Shown in pieces: positions 24,314 through 32,130 of a DNA stretch of 33,876 bases. The first letter of the stretch is position 1, and each line of letters opens with the position of its first letter. The stretch is from Gemmatimonadota bacterium (lineage in GTDB: Bacteria; Gemmatimonadota; Gemmatimonadetes; Longimicrobiales; Gaopeijiaceae): the NCBI GenBank assembly GCA_003562075.1, contig PWWP01000163.1:1-33876 (forward strand), read 5' to 3'. The notes under the pieces are model-generated. The model did no database searches. It was not told the DNA's origin and saw only the letters and a list, made by a program, of their open reading frames with translations. The position numbers were made by a program, and so were the translations under genes.

Positions 24314-25506
24314 CCTACCTCATCGTCGGAGGTGGGATGGCAGCCGACGCGGCTGTTCGTGGGATCCGGAGCCAGGACCCTGACGGCCGGATCGTCCTGC
24401 TGACCGAGGAAGCCCATCCTCCTTATGACCGCCCTCCCCTGTCCAAGGGCTTGTGGGCCGGAGAGGATGAGTCCCGGGTCTGGCGGGGAACCGAGGAGTT
24501 GGGTGTCCAGATCGAGACTGGACGGCGAGTGGTGGCGTTGGATCGGGATGCCCAACAAGTACGGGATGACCTGGACGCAGAGTGGGAGTATGATCGCCTC
24601 CTCCTGGCGACAGGGAGTCGGGTTCGCCGACTTCAGGGGCCGGATCCCGGGGTCATCTACCTCCGGACCCTGGATGACTACCGACAGCTCCGCAGACGCC
24701 TGGACGCCGCTGGAGGAAATGGCAGGACTGTCGGGCTGATCGGCGGTGGTTTCATCGGGTGCGAGCTGGCCGGTGTCCTGGTTGAGGGCGAAATCGAGGT
24801 TCGGCAGTACTTCCCTGAGGAGGCCCCCCTGGCAAGGGTCCTTCCGCCAGAGTTTTCCCGGCTGCTGGCTGAGTATCTGGAGAGCCTGGGCGTGGAGCTC
24901 CATCCAGGTCAGGGGGTGACTTCCACGGAAGAGGTAGAGGATGGCTGGCACCTCCGAACCGACGACGGGGCTCTCTCCGAGCCGGTGGCGGCTGTGGCAG
25001 CGGGGATCGGTGCAAATCCCAGGACTGAAGTGGCTCGGGACGCGGGCCTCCCCGTGGATGGCGGGATCGTGGTCGATGCCGGGCTCCGGACTCGCGACCC
25101 TCGAATCTTTGCTGCCGGGGATGTGGCTCGATTCCCCTCCAGTATGACCGGGCAGCTGGAGTTGGTGGCTCATGAGGAGCACGCCAACGAATCGGGTATG
25201 TTGGCCGGTCAGGCCATGACGGGGGCGGAAGTCTGCTATGATCCCCTTCCCTATTTCTATTCGGGGATCGGTGGTCTCACCCTGGAGGTTCTGGGTTTCC
25301 CTTCACCGGAGGACCAGGTGGAGAGGGCTCTACCTGAAGCAATCACCGGCTCCGGGCTGGCCAGGTTCAGGCGTCAGGGTCGGACTTCGGGGGTTCTCAT
25401 CTGGAACCGACCGGGTCGTGCCCATCGGATCCGTCGGCTCTTGGCCTCGAGGGAGGCCGAATCCGATCCAGAGTTCAGGGAACTCCTGGCGACTGCCCTG
25501 GACTGA
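24310..25506 (+). CDS. FAD/NAD(P)-dependent pyridine nucleotide-disulfide-type oxidoreductase
   Basis: Flavoenzyme of 398 residues of the ferredoxin/rubredoxin-reductase or AIF-like branch. FAD dinucleotide fold: YLIVGGGMAADAAVRGI at the N-terminus. PYDRPPLSKG is typical of ferredoxin reductases. The NAD(P) fold is VGLIGGGFIGCELAGVL near 140, and the second FAD motif is IFAAGDVARFP near 275. There is no CxxC redox pair, so it is not a thioredoxin- or lipoamide-type disulfide reductase. The C-terminal domain (YFYSGIGGLTLEVLGFP onward) resembles the AIF/reductase C-terminal fold. Electron acceptor unknown. It is coupled by a four-base overlap to the CNNM/CorC-like gene. Confidence 0.9.
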   Translation: MTYLIVGGGMAADAAVRGIRSQDPDGRIVLLTEEAHPPYDRPPLSKGLWAGEDESRVWRGTEELGVQIETGRRVVALDRDAQQVRDDLDAEWEYDRLLLATGSRVRRLQGPDPGVIYLRTLDDYRQLRRRLDAAGGNGRTVGLIGGGFIGCELAGVLVEGEIEVRQYFPEEAPLARVLPPEFSRLLAEYLESLGVELHPGQGVTSTEEVEDGWHLRTDDGALSEPVAAVAAGIGANPRTEVARDAGLPVDGGIVVDAGLRTRDPRIFAAGDVARFPSSMTGQLELVAHEEHANESGMLAGQAMTGAEVCYDPLPYFYSGIGGLTLEVLGFPSPEDQVERALPEAITGSGLARFRRQGRTSGVLIWNRPGRAHRIRRLLASREAESDPEFRELLATALD

Positions 25507-25533
25507 CCGGTTCCCTTCCGGGATGGAACGGTC
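25505..25533. terminator. Candidate bidirectional terminator hairpin
   Basis: GACCG(G)TTCC at 25505-25514 pairs with GGAACGGTC at 25525-25533, with one bulged G and a ten-base loop. It sits in the 39-base gap between the convergent oxidoreductase and MscS genes, beginning at the stop codon of the former. No U-tract is present. Confidence 0.4.
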
Positions 25534-25545
25534 CGACGATCGATC

Positions 25546-26742
25546 TCAGTCTGGTGCGGCCGTTGGTTCTGCATCCTCCCCATCGTCTTCCTGGAGGAAG
25601 CGGGTTTTCAAATCGGCCTCGACTTCATCCACATGGAGGTGGAGGGTCCGGGTGGGGAAGGCGAAGCTGATCCCCATCTCTTCGAACCGTCGGTAGAGCT
25701 CCATGTTGATGGACTGTTGGGCGTCCCTATACGCAGGGAAGTCGGGAACGGTCATGAAGTAGACTACCTCGAAGTCCAGCGAGGAGTCACCGAAGTCGGC
25801 GAAATGGGCACGATCGAAACGGGCGTTCTCCGTGGCCTCCACCGCCTCCTTCGCCATCTGGGGAATGGCCTCGAGTTTCTCAGATCCCGTGTCGTACTGG
25901 ACTCCGAAGTTGAAAAGGATCCGCCGCTCCTCCATCCTCTTGAAGTTCCGGACCCGAGCCGAGAGCAGGTCCGAGTTGGAGAAGATGAGTTGCTCCCCGG
26001 AAATCGACCGGATCCGGGTGGTCTTCAATCCCACGTGCTCCACCGTCCCCATGTGATCGCCAACGATGATGAAGTCACCGATGACGAAGGGACGGTCGAA
26101 GATGATGGACAGGGAGGCGAAGAGGTCACCCAGGATGTTCTGCAGAGCCAAGGCTACGGCGATACCACCCACTCCCAGGCCGGCGAGGGCCGGCCCGATC
26201 TCGAAATCCAGGGCCGAGAGCGCGGTGAGGATGATGATGGACCAGACTCCCACCTGGGCCAGGAATCCCATGGCGCCGATGGCAGTGGCGGCGCCGGGGT
26301 CGTCATCCAGGTGGCGGCTTCGGTAGCGGTCCAGGGTCCAGTGGACTACCTCTGCAGCCCACAAGCCTGCCTGGATCAGGATGGCCAACTGGGCCAGCAC
26401 GGCCATTCGAGACGCCCAATCGGGGCTCAGGGTGAGGGAGGCGATCCAGAGGGCCAGGATGAAGACCACGAATCCCTTGGTCTTCCGGAGGAGGGTGGCC
26501 AGGATGTCGTCCACCCGCCCAGGGGTCCTCCGGGACAGGGCCTCCAGCCGGCCTGCCAAGGCAGAGAGGAGGAGTTTGAGGGCCGGGTGGGCCAGGAGGA
26601 GGACCAGGATGGCCAGGGCCCAGTTCAGGAGGGAGCTTCCCAGGAATTCCCAGTTCAGGAACTGGAGGCTCTCAGGGAGCTCGATCAGGTCCCCCAGGAC
26701 GAAGGCTGCCGGTTCACGATCCTGCTCAGCTTCCTGGCTCAT
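25546..26742 (-). CDS. MscS-family mechanosensitive channel
   Basis: Inner-membrane channel of 398 residues that should open on osmotic downshock. Several N-terminal helices (about 25-190) precede the pore-lining helix and MscS core: GLGVGGIAVALALQNILGDL, then FDRPFVIGDFIIVGD, GTVEHVGLKTTRIRS and LIFSNSDLLSARVRNF. A cytoplasmic alpha/beta domain and a C-terminal acidic tail (about 375-398) follow. Longer than E. coli MscS (286) by additional N-terminal helices, as in the YnaI/MscM-like branch. The ATG is 28 bases downstream of the lspA stop, so lspA-mscS is likely one transcript. No obvious ribosome site is seen. Confidence 0.92.
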   Translation of the reverse strand: MSQEAEQDREPAAFVLGDLIELPESLQFLNWEFLGSSLLNWALAILVLLLAHPALKLLLSALAGRLEALSRRTPGRVDDILATLLRKTKGFVVFILALWIASLTLSPDWASRMAVLAQLAILIQAGLWAAEVVHWTLDRYRSRHLDDDPGAATAIGAMGFLAQVGVWSIIILTALSALDFEIGPALAGLGVGGIAVALALQNILGDLFASLSIIFDRPFVIGDFIIVGDHMGTVEHVGLKTTRIRSISGEQLIFSNSDLLSARVRNFKRMEERRILFNFGVQYDTGSEKLEAIPQMAKEAVEATENARFDRAHFADFGDSSLDFEVVYFMTVPDFPAYRDAQQSINMELYRRFEEMGISFAFPTRTLHLHVDEVEADLKTRFLQEDDGEDAEPTAAPD

Positions 26743-26770
26743 GGATGTGGAGGGTGTGGAGGTTCAGGAG

Positions 26771-27304
26771 TCAACGTTGATCCACCCGATCCAACTCGGG
26801 CTCGGAGTTGGCGTCGTCAGCCCGACGATACTCTGCCTCCTCCCGCCAGAAGTGGATGGCCAGGAGAATGGCACCCACCGTGATCCCCATGTCCGCCACA
26901 TTGAAGATGGGCCAGTGCATGAACCCCAGGTTGATGGGCCCGATGAAGTCCACCACGCCCTGGTCCCAGCGGACCCGGTCGTAGAGGTTGCCCAGGGCCC
27001 CGCCCAGGACGAGAGCGGCCGCAAGGCTCTGGAGGTGTTGCCCAGGTCCGGCCCGGATGATGAGGACCAGGAGGAATCCCACTGCCAGCACTGTGATCGG
27101 GATGAAGACCCAGCGCGGATCGTCGCCGATGGACAGGCCGAAAGCGGCACCTCGATTGAAGGCCAGGGTCAGGGGGACCCATCCTCCCAGGAGTTCGATC
27201 CGACGACCATCGCCCAGGGCGCGGAGGGCCCAGGACTTGGTGATCAGATCGGCGATGAGGATTACTGCCGTCAGGGCCGCTGCAATCACATGCTGTCGTT
27301 TCAC
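26771..27304 (-). CDS. lspA: Lipoprotein signal peptidase (signal peptidase II)
   Basis: Aspartic membrane protease that cleaves prolipoprotein signal peptides before the lipidated Cys. With the GTG start chosen here it has 177 residues. Four membrane helices are visible. Conserved blocks: DLITKSWALRAL, LAFNRGAAFGL, GNLYDRVRWDQGVVDFI (catalytic Asp109) and FNVADMGITVGAILL (catalytic Asp138). GTG at 27304 is preferred because AGGGA lies five bases upstream and the first helix follows; a TTG at 27340 would add 12 residues and has no ribosome site. The 22-residue acidic C-terminal tail is dispensable in the family. The predicted lipoprotein encoded at 18284-19543 would be among its substrates. 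Confidence 0.93.
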   Translation of the reverse strand: MKRQHVIAAALTAVILIADLITKSWALRALGDGRRIELLGGWVPLTLAFNRGAAFGLSIGDDPRWVFIPITVLAVGFLLVLIIRAGPGQHLQSLAAALVLGGALGNLYDRVRWDQGVVDFIGPINLGFMHWPIFNVADMGITVGAILLAIHFWREEAEYRRADDANSEPELDRVDQR

Positions 27305-27382
27305 TCGATTCCCTGGAGCCGAGGGTTCCTGGCTGATCAAGATGGGATGTGAGCGTCCGATGGCCTTGTCCCCGATCTCGAG

Positions 27383-27412
27383 CCGCCGCAGGTGTCGGAA
27401 CTGTTGTGGCGG
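27383..27412. other. Isolated hairpin in the lspA-DUF4403 gap
   Basis: CCGCCGCA at 27383-27390 pairs over eight positions (one G-U on the plus-strand RNA) with TGTGGCGG at 27405-27412 around a 14-base loop. The surrounding gap has no gene. It lies about 125 bases beyond the DUF4403 stop and could end that minus-strand transcript. I compared the region with tmRNA, tRNA and SRP RNA landmarks and saw no match. Confidence 0.25.
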
Positions 27413-27535
27413 AGCCTACGCAAGCCGAGGAATCTCGGGGGGAGGACCCGTGAACGCCACCCCTGTTCGAACCTGATCGGGTCTTCTACCTCTTCCCTGC
27501 CACCTTCCAGCCAGCTCCTCCCATGGTCCGGGAGT

Positions 27536-29035
27536 TCAAGCTCCTTCCACCCTGAGCCGAAGGGTCCCTTCCACGGTGGAGTGAAGAAGGAGGGCTCCCG
27601 GTGTGGCCTGGATCTGGCTCAGTTCCAACGCCGCCAGACTCCCTTCCAGCCGCATGTTCGGCGAGATGGTATGGCTCAGATCCTGGGCCGCCAGCAGAGT
27701 TCCAGGCTGAGTCCACTCCTCCGGTGCCCAGGCAACCCAGTCTCGAGCCATTCGCGTGAGTCGTGGGCGCAGGGTTCCCATGGCCAGCCGGGCCAGAATA
27801 TTCCCCTGGGCCAGGAAGAGTTCCAGGTCTGGAACGCGGATTTCTCCTGACTCCGGGTCCAGTCGAGGTGTTCCGGCCAACCAGAGGCGGCCCGAGAGGG
27901 GGCCGTTTGCCTGGATTTCGATCACCAGGGCGCCTCCGGCTGCTCCCCAGACCCGAGCTTCCTCGATGTGCAACTGCCGGCCCATGAAACTCAGTGGTTG
28001 CCGGGAAAGCTCCTCTGTGAGGAGCTGGGAGAGGGTGGTGTAGCTCACCTCCCCCTGGACGGTGGCCTGGCCTCGGCGTCCCTGGAGATCGTCACTCAGG
28101 TCGGGAAGTGTCCTGTCGGCCATCTCCGGTCTGGCACCCAGGCGGACTCGAGGTTGGAGTTGCAGCTCGACCTCGGCTCGGAGCCATCGTTCGCCCTCCA
28201 TCCCTTCTTCTCCCGAGACGCCTGCCAGGGCCACCCCACTGGGTTCCAGGGCAAGCCATATCTCTGGACCGATGCCGATGGGCGTGACGAGTTCTCTCCA
28301 GGCATGGTCTGCCGGGACCCGCAGGGATACCTGGGAAAGAGAGTTCTCCATGGAGGCCAGGTGCCCCTCCAGGGCCTCTGTCACCAGTTGCATGAGGAAC
28401 TCCGTGAGATCGACCTGGAGCCCGGCCGGCCGGCAGCGATCCCGGTCGGTGGAGGTGAGCGGCTCCACCGCGTGGACCTGGAGGGTCGGATCCAGCGTCC
28501 AATCCGGGGCGATGGCCAGGTGTGCTCGAAGGGTGACTCGGGCTCGGGGTCGGAGGGTGCTTCCTGCCGGGCAGCCGGCCCGGACCGTGGGGAAAAACCC
28601 GGACTCGTACCAGCCTCGACCCTCATAGGCCAGCTCCGTCGTCAACGTCAGGGTATCACCGTGCACATCCACCTGGACTGGTCCCCGGGTCGCTTCAAAA
28701 GCGAAGGAGAGGCCCGGCAGATCGGAGGCAGGGATTCGGTCTCCCAGGTCTCCTATGCGCTCCGGGATCTGGTCCGTCAACTGACGGTCCACTCCTGACA
28801 GGTCGTAGAGGACCGGCACCGTCACCACTGACAGCGGGGGGGGAGCAGGCGTCGGTGCCATGGACGCTGCAGGAGGCGGCGCCAACTCTGTCGGTAGCTC
28901 GTGCGTTCCCCCGAGCCACACCAGGAAAGCGGAAGCCATGAGGAGTGGGAGGGCCAACCCCAGGAGGGTCATGGGAACCGGGCGGATGCCTCTGGATCCG
29001 GAGGGGGAAAGGGGGTTGGGCTCAGAGGAAGGCAT
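27536..29035 (-). CDS. DUF4403 family membrane-anchored protein
   Basis: Protein of 499 residues, function unknown. One N-terminal membrane segment (MTLLGLALPLLMASAFLVWL) is followed by a Pro/Ala-rich linker and a large domain of repeated beta-rich segments typical of DUF4403: VTVPVLYDLSGVDRQLTDQIP, LRPRARVTLRAHLAIAPDWTL, VQGEVSYTTLSQLLTEEL and IEEARVWGAAGGALVIEIQANG. DUF4403 proteins have been compared with lipid-binding tubular (TULIP/SMP-like) folds, which would fit a periplasmic lipid role, but that is a family-level suggestion only. The start is uncertain: ATG at 29035 is used, ATG at 28972 directly before the helix is equally possible, and neither has a ribosome site. It lies 119 bases downstream of the M48 gene. 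Confidence 0.75.
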   Translation of the reverse strand: MPSSEPNPLSPSGSRGIRPVPMTLLGLALPLLMASAFLVWLGGTHELPTELAPPPAASMAPTPAPPPLSVVTVPVLYDLSGVDRQLTDQIPERIGDLGDRIPASDLPGLSFAFEATRGPVQVDVHGDTLTLTTELAYEGRGWYESGFFPTVRAGCPAGSTLRPRARVTLRAHLAIAPDWTLDPTLQVHAVEPLTSTDRDRCRPAGLQVDLTEFLMQLVTEALEGHLASMENSLSQVSLRVPADHAWRELVTPIGIGPEIWLALEPSGVALAGVSGEEGMEGERWLRAEVELQLQPRVRLGARPEMADRTLPDLSDDLQGRRGQATVQGEVSYTTLSQLLTEELSRQPLSFMGRQLHIEEARVWGAAGGALVIEIQANGPLSGRLWLAGTPRLDPESGEIRVPDLELFLAQGNILARLAMGTLRPRLTRMARDWVAWAPEEWTQPGTLLAAQDLSHTISPNMRLEGSLAALELSQIQATPGALLLHSTVEGTLRLRVEGA

Positions 29036-29154
29036 GAGGGAAGCGCTGACGGCAGCCAGGGTTGGGGAGAGTGGTTCCAACCCTTGCTACACCTACAGCA
29101 TCCGTCGGTTGCTTTCCGGCCGTTGCGTGGGCCGACCCGTCGCGGTCAGGTCCG

Positions 29155-31143
29155 TCAGGCCCGGGGGTCGGAGGCCACCAGGGGGGGAAGTGGCAACTCG
29201 AGGCTTTCAGCTACCGCCCGGAGGAGTTCAATCTCCTGGGTCCGAGCTCGGCCGTCATGGAGTACGGCAGCGGCGCATGCTTCCAGGACTTTCTTCCTGA
29301 CCTCCAGCTTGGCCCGCTCCAACCTGTCCAGGGCGTGGTCCAGCTCGGTCAGACCTGTGGCATGGGTTGGAAGGAGGGTGAGGGTGGATCCCTCCTTCCC
29401 CAGGCTCCTCAGTCCTTCGCGGAAGGCGGCCTGAGTCCCGTCTTCATCGGCGCCGGACCCGCGGGCGAAGGCTGAGAGGAGCATCTGTAGCTCGTTGCGG
29501 AAAGAACCCAGGGAGCTGGAGCCCGAGTGCCTCCGCCGTACCCGATCTCCCCTCCCGGGAAGGTGGCGCCAGAGGATGTGGGTCACGGCGAAGTCGAACA
29601 CCCGGAGTTCCCCGTCAGCGCGGATGACCCGGTCCACAGAACGGCGAAAGCCATCGGCCTGCTCCACCGTCAGCCCGTGGAGGGCCGGCAAGCTGAGGTC
29701 CACGACGGGGAGGCGGGCCTCTGGTGGAAGGTCGAGTAGGAGGGGCCCCAACACCTCGAGGGATCGCTCCACCTCTGAGCCCAGTTCGGCCGCCACGGTT
29801 CGTCGGATCTCATCGCTTTCGTCGTTCCTGCCTCCCAGAAGTGACAGGAGGATTGCCTGGGCGCCGGCAGGCTCGTGGGCAGCATCCCTGATCTGGGAAG
29901 GGATCTCCTCCATGAGCCCCTCTACCCACTCCATGTGCTCCTTGCAGGGTGTACCCACGGAGGCCATGAGATTAGCTGCAGCGGCGACGCCGGCCCCGGC
30001 CTGGAGCCCCGGACCAGAGTGGGTGCCGCCAGACGCTGCTGAGCCCTCACCACCCCCTCCGGGCACCGGACGGGCGCCGGGGCTCCCGGCAAAACCGGAG
30101 GCACCTGCCTGTACCGCTGTGCCGTTTGAGGGGGAAGCAGGAGGCCCAGGAGTTCGAGACGAGTCGGTCCGGTTGGCGGCGGCAAGATCCGGGTCGAGGC
30201 GCCGGATGCGCTCTTCAATGGGGGGATGGGTGGCCATGCTCCGGGCCAGCGCCCCTCCCACCCCATCGGCAAAGAAGAGGTGGCTCAACTCCTCTGCGTG
30301 GTGATCCTGGATTCGGGATCCGGCCTGACTGTCGGCAATTTTCCGGAGAGCACCGCCAATGCCGCGTGGGTTTCGGGTGAATTCCACCGCCGCCGCATCG
30401 GCCAGGAATTCGCGCTGCCGAGAAACGGCCGCCTTGATGAGTTTCCCGAAGAACACACCCACATAACCCAGGACGATGAGGGCGAGACCGAGGAAAAGTC
30501 CCTTCGAGTTGCTTCTCCTTCGCCGAACCATCTGCCCCCGGAGGAGGCCCCGCCCTACCACGGCGAGAAGGAGGATTCCGAACAGGAGGCCCACCAGGCG
30601 AATGTTCAGGCGCATGTCGCCATTCAGAATATGGCTGAACTCATGGGCCACAACGCCCTGCAATTCCTCCCGGTTCAGTTGGTCCAGAGTCCCCCGGGTG
30701 ACGGCCACCGCAGCATCGTGAATGCTGTAACCGGCGGCGAAGGCATTGATGCCAGGTTCGTTCTCCAGCACGTAGATGGCCGGGACCGGTGTGCCGGAGG
30801 CCAGCGACATCTCCTCCACCACGTTCACCAATCGCCGTTCTCCTTCATTCCGGGTGGCCGGGTCCACCGGTCGGGCCCCCAGGAGTTCGGCCACCGCCGA
30901 CCCCCCTTTTCGAAGCTGGGCTGTCCGGGTTGCACTTCCTCCGGCAATGAGGCCCAACGTACCGATGGCCACGACACCGAAGAGGATCGGGTCAAATCCG
31001 AAGTTGACCCCCATCCCCATCCCGCCGGCCAGGAGTAGAACCAGGTAGACACCGATCACGATGGAGATCACGGCAGCTACGAAGAGCCCTACCAGAACGA
31101 ACGTCTGGCGCCGGGCATGATCCTGCGCTTCAAAGAAATCCAT
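29155..31143 (-). CDS. M48 family metalloprotease with C-terminal TerB-like extension
   Basis: Inner-membrane zinc protease of 662 residues, more than twice the length of HtpX. The N-terminal 320 residues are HtpX-like: two hydrophobic helices (13-40, 52-70), HEFSH with His167, Glu168 and His171, Glu245 in SRQREFLAD as third ligand, and further helices at about 180-200 and 215-235. A Gly/Pro/Ser-rich linker (about 325-395) leads to a helical C-terminal region. This includes two TerB-like segments, RVIRADGELRVFDFAVTHIL and VLHDGRARTQEIELLRAVAE. The ATG overlaps the lemA stop by one base (TGATG). LemA/M48 pairs are widespread and thought to act in membrane quality control; the TerB-like tail is the unusual part. 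Confidence 0.9.
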   Translation of the reverse strand: MDFFEAQDHARRQTFVLVGLFVAAVISIVIGVYLVLLLAGGMGMGVNFGFDPILFGVVAIGTLGLIAGGSATRTAQLRKGGSAVAELLGARPVDPATRNEGERRLVNVVEEMSLASGTPVPAIYVLENEPGINAFAAGYSIHDAAVAVTRGTLDQLNREELQGVVAHEFSHILNGDMRLNIRLVGLLFGILLLAVVGRGLLRGQMVRRRRSNSKGLFLGLALIVLGYVGVFFGKLIKAAVSRQREFLADAAAVEFTRNPRGIGGALRKIADSQAGSRIQDHHAEELSHLFFADGVGGALARSMATHPPIEERIRRLDPDLAAANRTDSSRTPGPPASPSNGTAVQAGASGFAGSPGARPVPGGGGEGSAASGGTHSGPGLQAGAGVAAAANLMASVGTPCKEHMEWVEGLMEEIPSQIRDAAHEPAGAQAILLSLLGGRNDESDEIRRTVAAELGSEVERSLEVLGPLLLDLPPEARLPVVDLSLPALHGLTVEQADGFRRSVDRVIRADGELRVFDFAVTHILWRHLPGRGDRVRRRHSGSSSLGSFRNELQMLLSAFARGSGADEDGTQAAFREGLRSLGKEGSTLTLLPTHATGLTELDHALDRLERAKLEVRKKVLEACAAAVLHDGRARTQEIELLRAVAESLELPLPPLVASDPRA

Positions 31144-31724
31144 CAGAAGGAGACTTCAGGGGCCTCCCGTTCCTCCTCGAGCTCGATCTCGAAGAGCTCG
31201 GCTGGGCCGAAGTTGAAGGCGTTGGCCACGATGTTGGTGGGGACCGAGGCTCGGAGGGTGTTGTACCGCATGACAGCATCGTTGTAGGCCTGGCGGGCAA
31301 AGGCAATCCGGTTCTCTGTCGTGGAAAGCTCCTCCTGCAGACTCAGCATGTTCTGGTTCGCCTTCAAGTCCGGATAGCTCTCTGAGAGGGCGAAGAACTT
31401 GCCCATGGCGCCGGTCAAAGCTTGTTCAGCGGCCAGGAGTCCTTTCATGGCCTCCGGTTCGCCAGGGGCCTGAGCTGCCTTGCTCTCGGCCTGCTGGGCC
31501 CGCGTTCGAGCCTGGGTTACGGCCTCCAACGTCTCCCGTTCGTGCTTCATGTACCCCTTGGCGGTCTCCACCAGGTTGGGGATCAGGTCGTACCGTCGCT
31601 TGAGTTGGACATCGATCTGAGCGAAGGCGTTTCTGTACCGCTCCCTGAACTTCACCAGCTTGTTGTAGTTGACGACCAGGAAGAGGGCCAGGAGTACGAG
31701 TACAGCCAGAAGAATCCAGATCAT
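31143..31724 (-). CDS. lemA: LemA family protein
   Basis: Membrane-anchored helical protein of 193 residues. One N-terminal helix (WILLAVLVLLALFLVV) is followed by the conserved LemA body: NKLVKFRERYRNAFAQIDVQLKRRYDLIPNLVETAKGY, then YPDLKANQNMLSLQEELSTTENRIAFARQAYNDAVMRYN (given here only as landmarks around Pro-Asn-Leu and Glu-Asn-Arg-Ile) and NTLRASVPTNIVA. The ATG at 31724 has GGAG seven bases upstream; an in-frame extension to 31913 is not LemA-like. It is translationally coupled to the M48 protease, its usual genomic partner, and may present or regulate substrates for it (inference). Confidence 0.94.
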   Translation of the reverse strand: MIWILLAVLVLLALFLVVNYNKLVKFRERYRNAFAQIDVQLKRRYDLIPNLVETAKGYMKHERETLEAVTQARTRAQQAESKAAQAPGEPEAMKGLLAAEQALTGAMGKFFALSESYPDLKANQNMLSLQEELSTTENRIAFARQAYNDAVMRYNTLRASVPTNIVANAFNFGPAELFEIELEEEREAPEVSF

Positions 31725-32130
31725 ATTCCTGCTCCGGGAAGCGAGGTTGACGTGCCGATGAGGGGGAGGCCGACAGGTGAACATTTCCCCCAATGGAGGC
31801 CAATCTCTGGACTGTCCTCCTCCGGCGCCAGTGGTAGCGCCCCTGATGGCCGTCGGGTGGACCGGGAGTTGGCCAGCGGTGGACGGGACTCCACGGCAGA
31901 GGACAGACCCCACGATGCGTCATGGAATCACATTAAAGTAATATAAAAGTAAGGATATGAACGGTGTTGTGGTGTGCGGGACCGGGAAGCAGGCCTGCAG
32001 TATCTGTGATCATCCATAATTGTAAGGCTTGCGTAAGAATCATTCCCGCCCCAATCTGGGCTTATAGACGGGTCCCAGGGACTCAGGACGGATCCCTGGC
32101 CCAGGTCTAACTTCTTCATGCGGAGGCGGA
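31725..32130. promoter_or_regulatory. Divergent lemA / TonB-receptor intergenic region with AT-rich patch
   Basis: 406 bases without a supported gene. Bases 31928-31960 and 32008-32045 are strikingly AT-rich for this genome (TTAAAGTAATATAAAAGT; CATAATTGTAAG) and probably mark promoters, with TAATAT at 31939-31944 a possible -10 on either strand. Near the receptor start, CCAGGGA (32075-32081) and TCCCTGG (32093-32099) form a seven-base hairpin that would lie in the receptor mRNA leader. No known riboswitch was recognised. Confidence 0.4.

Noticed and set aside
25633-26883. Long plus-strand open frame across the mscS and lspA genes
   Set aside because: Spans two clearly conserved minus-strand genes and is made of Glu/Gly/Asp-rich low-complexity sequence.
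27361-27500. Possible structured RNA (SRP-, tmRNA- or tRNA-like) with a TTCGAAC and nested stems
   Set aside because: The TTCGAAC is not flanked by a pairing T-stem, there is no CCA end, and the SRP GGAAGGAAGCA core is absent; only an isolated eight-pair hairpin is supported.
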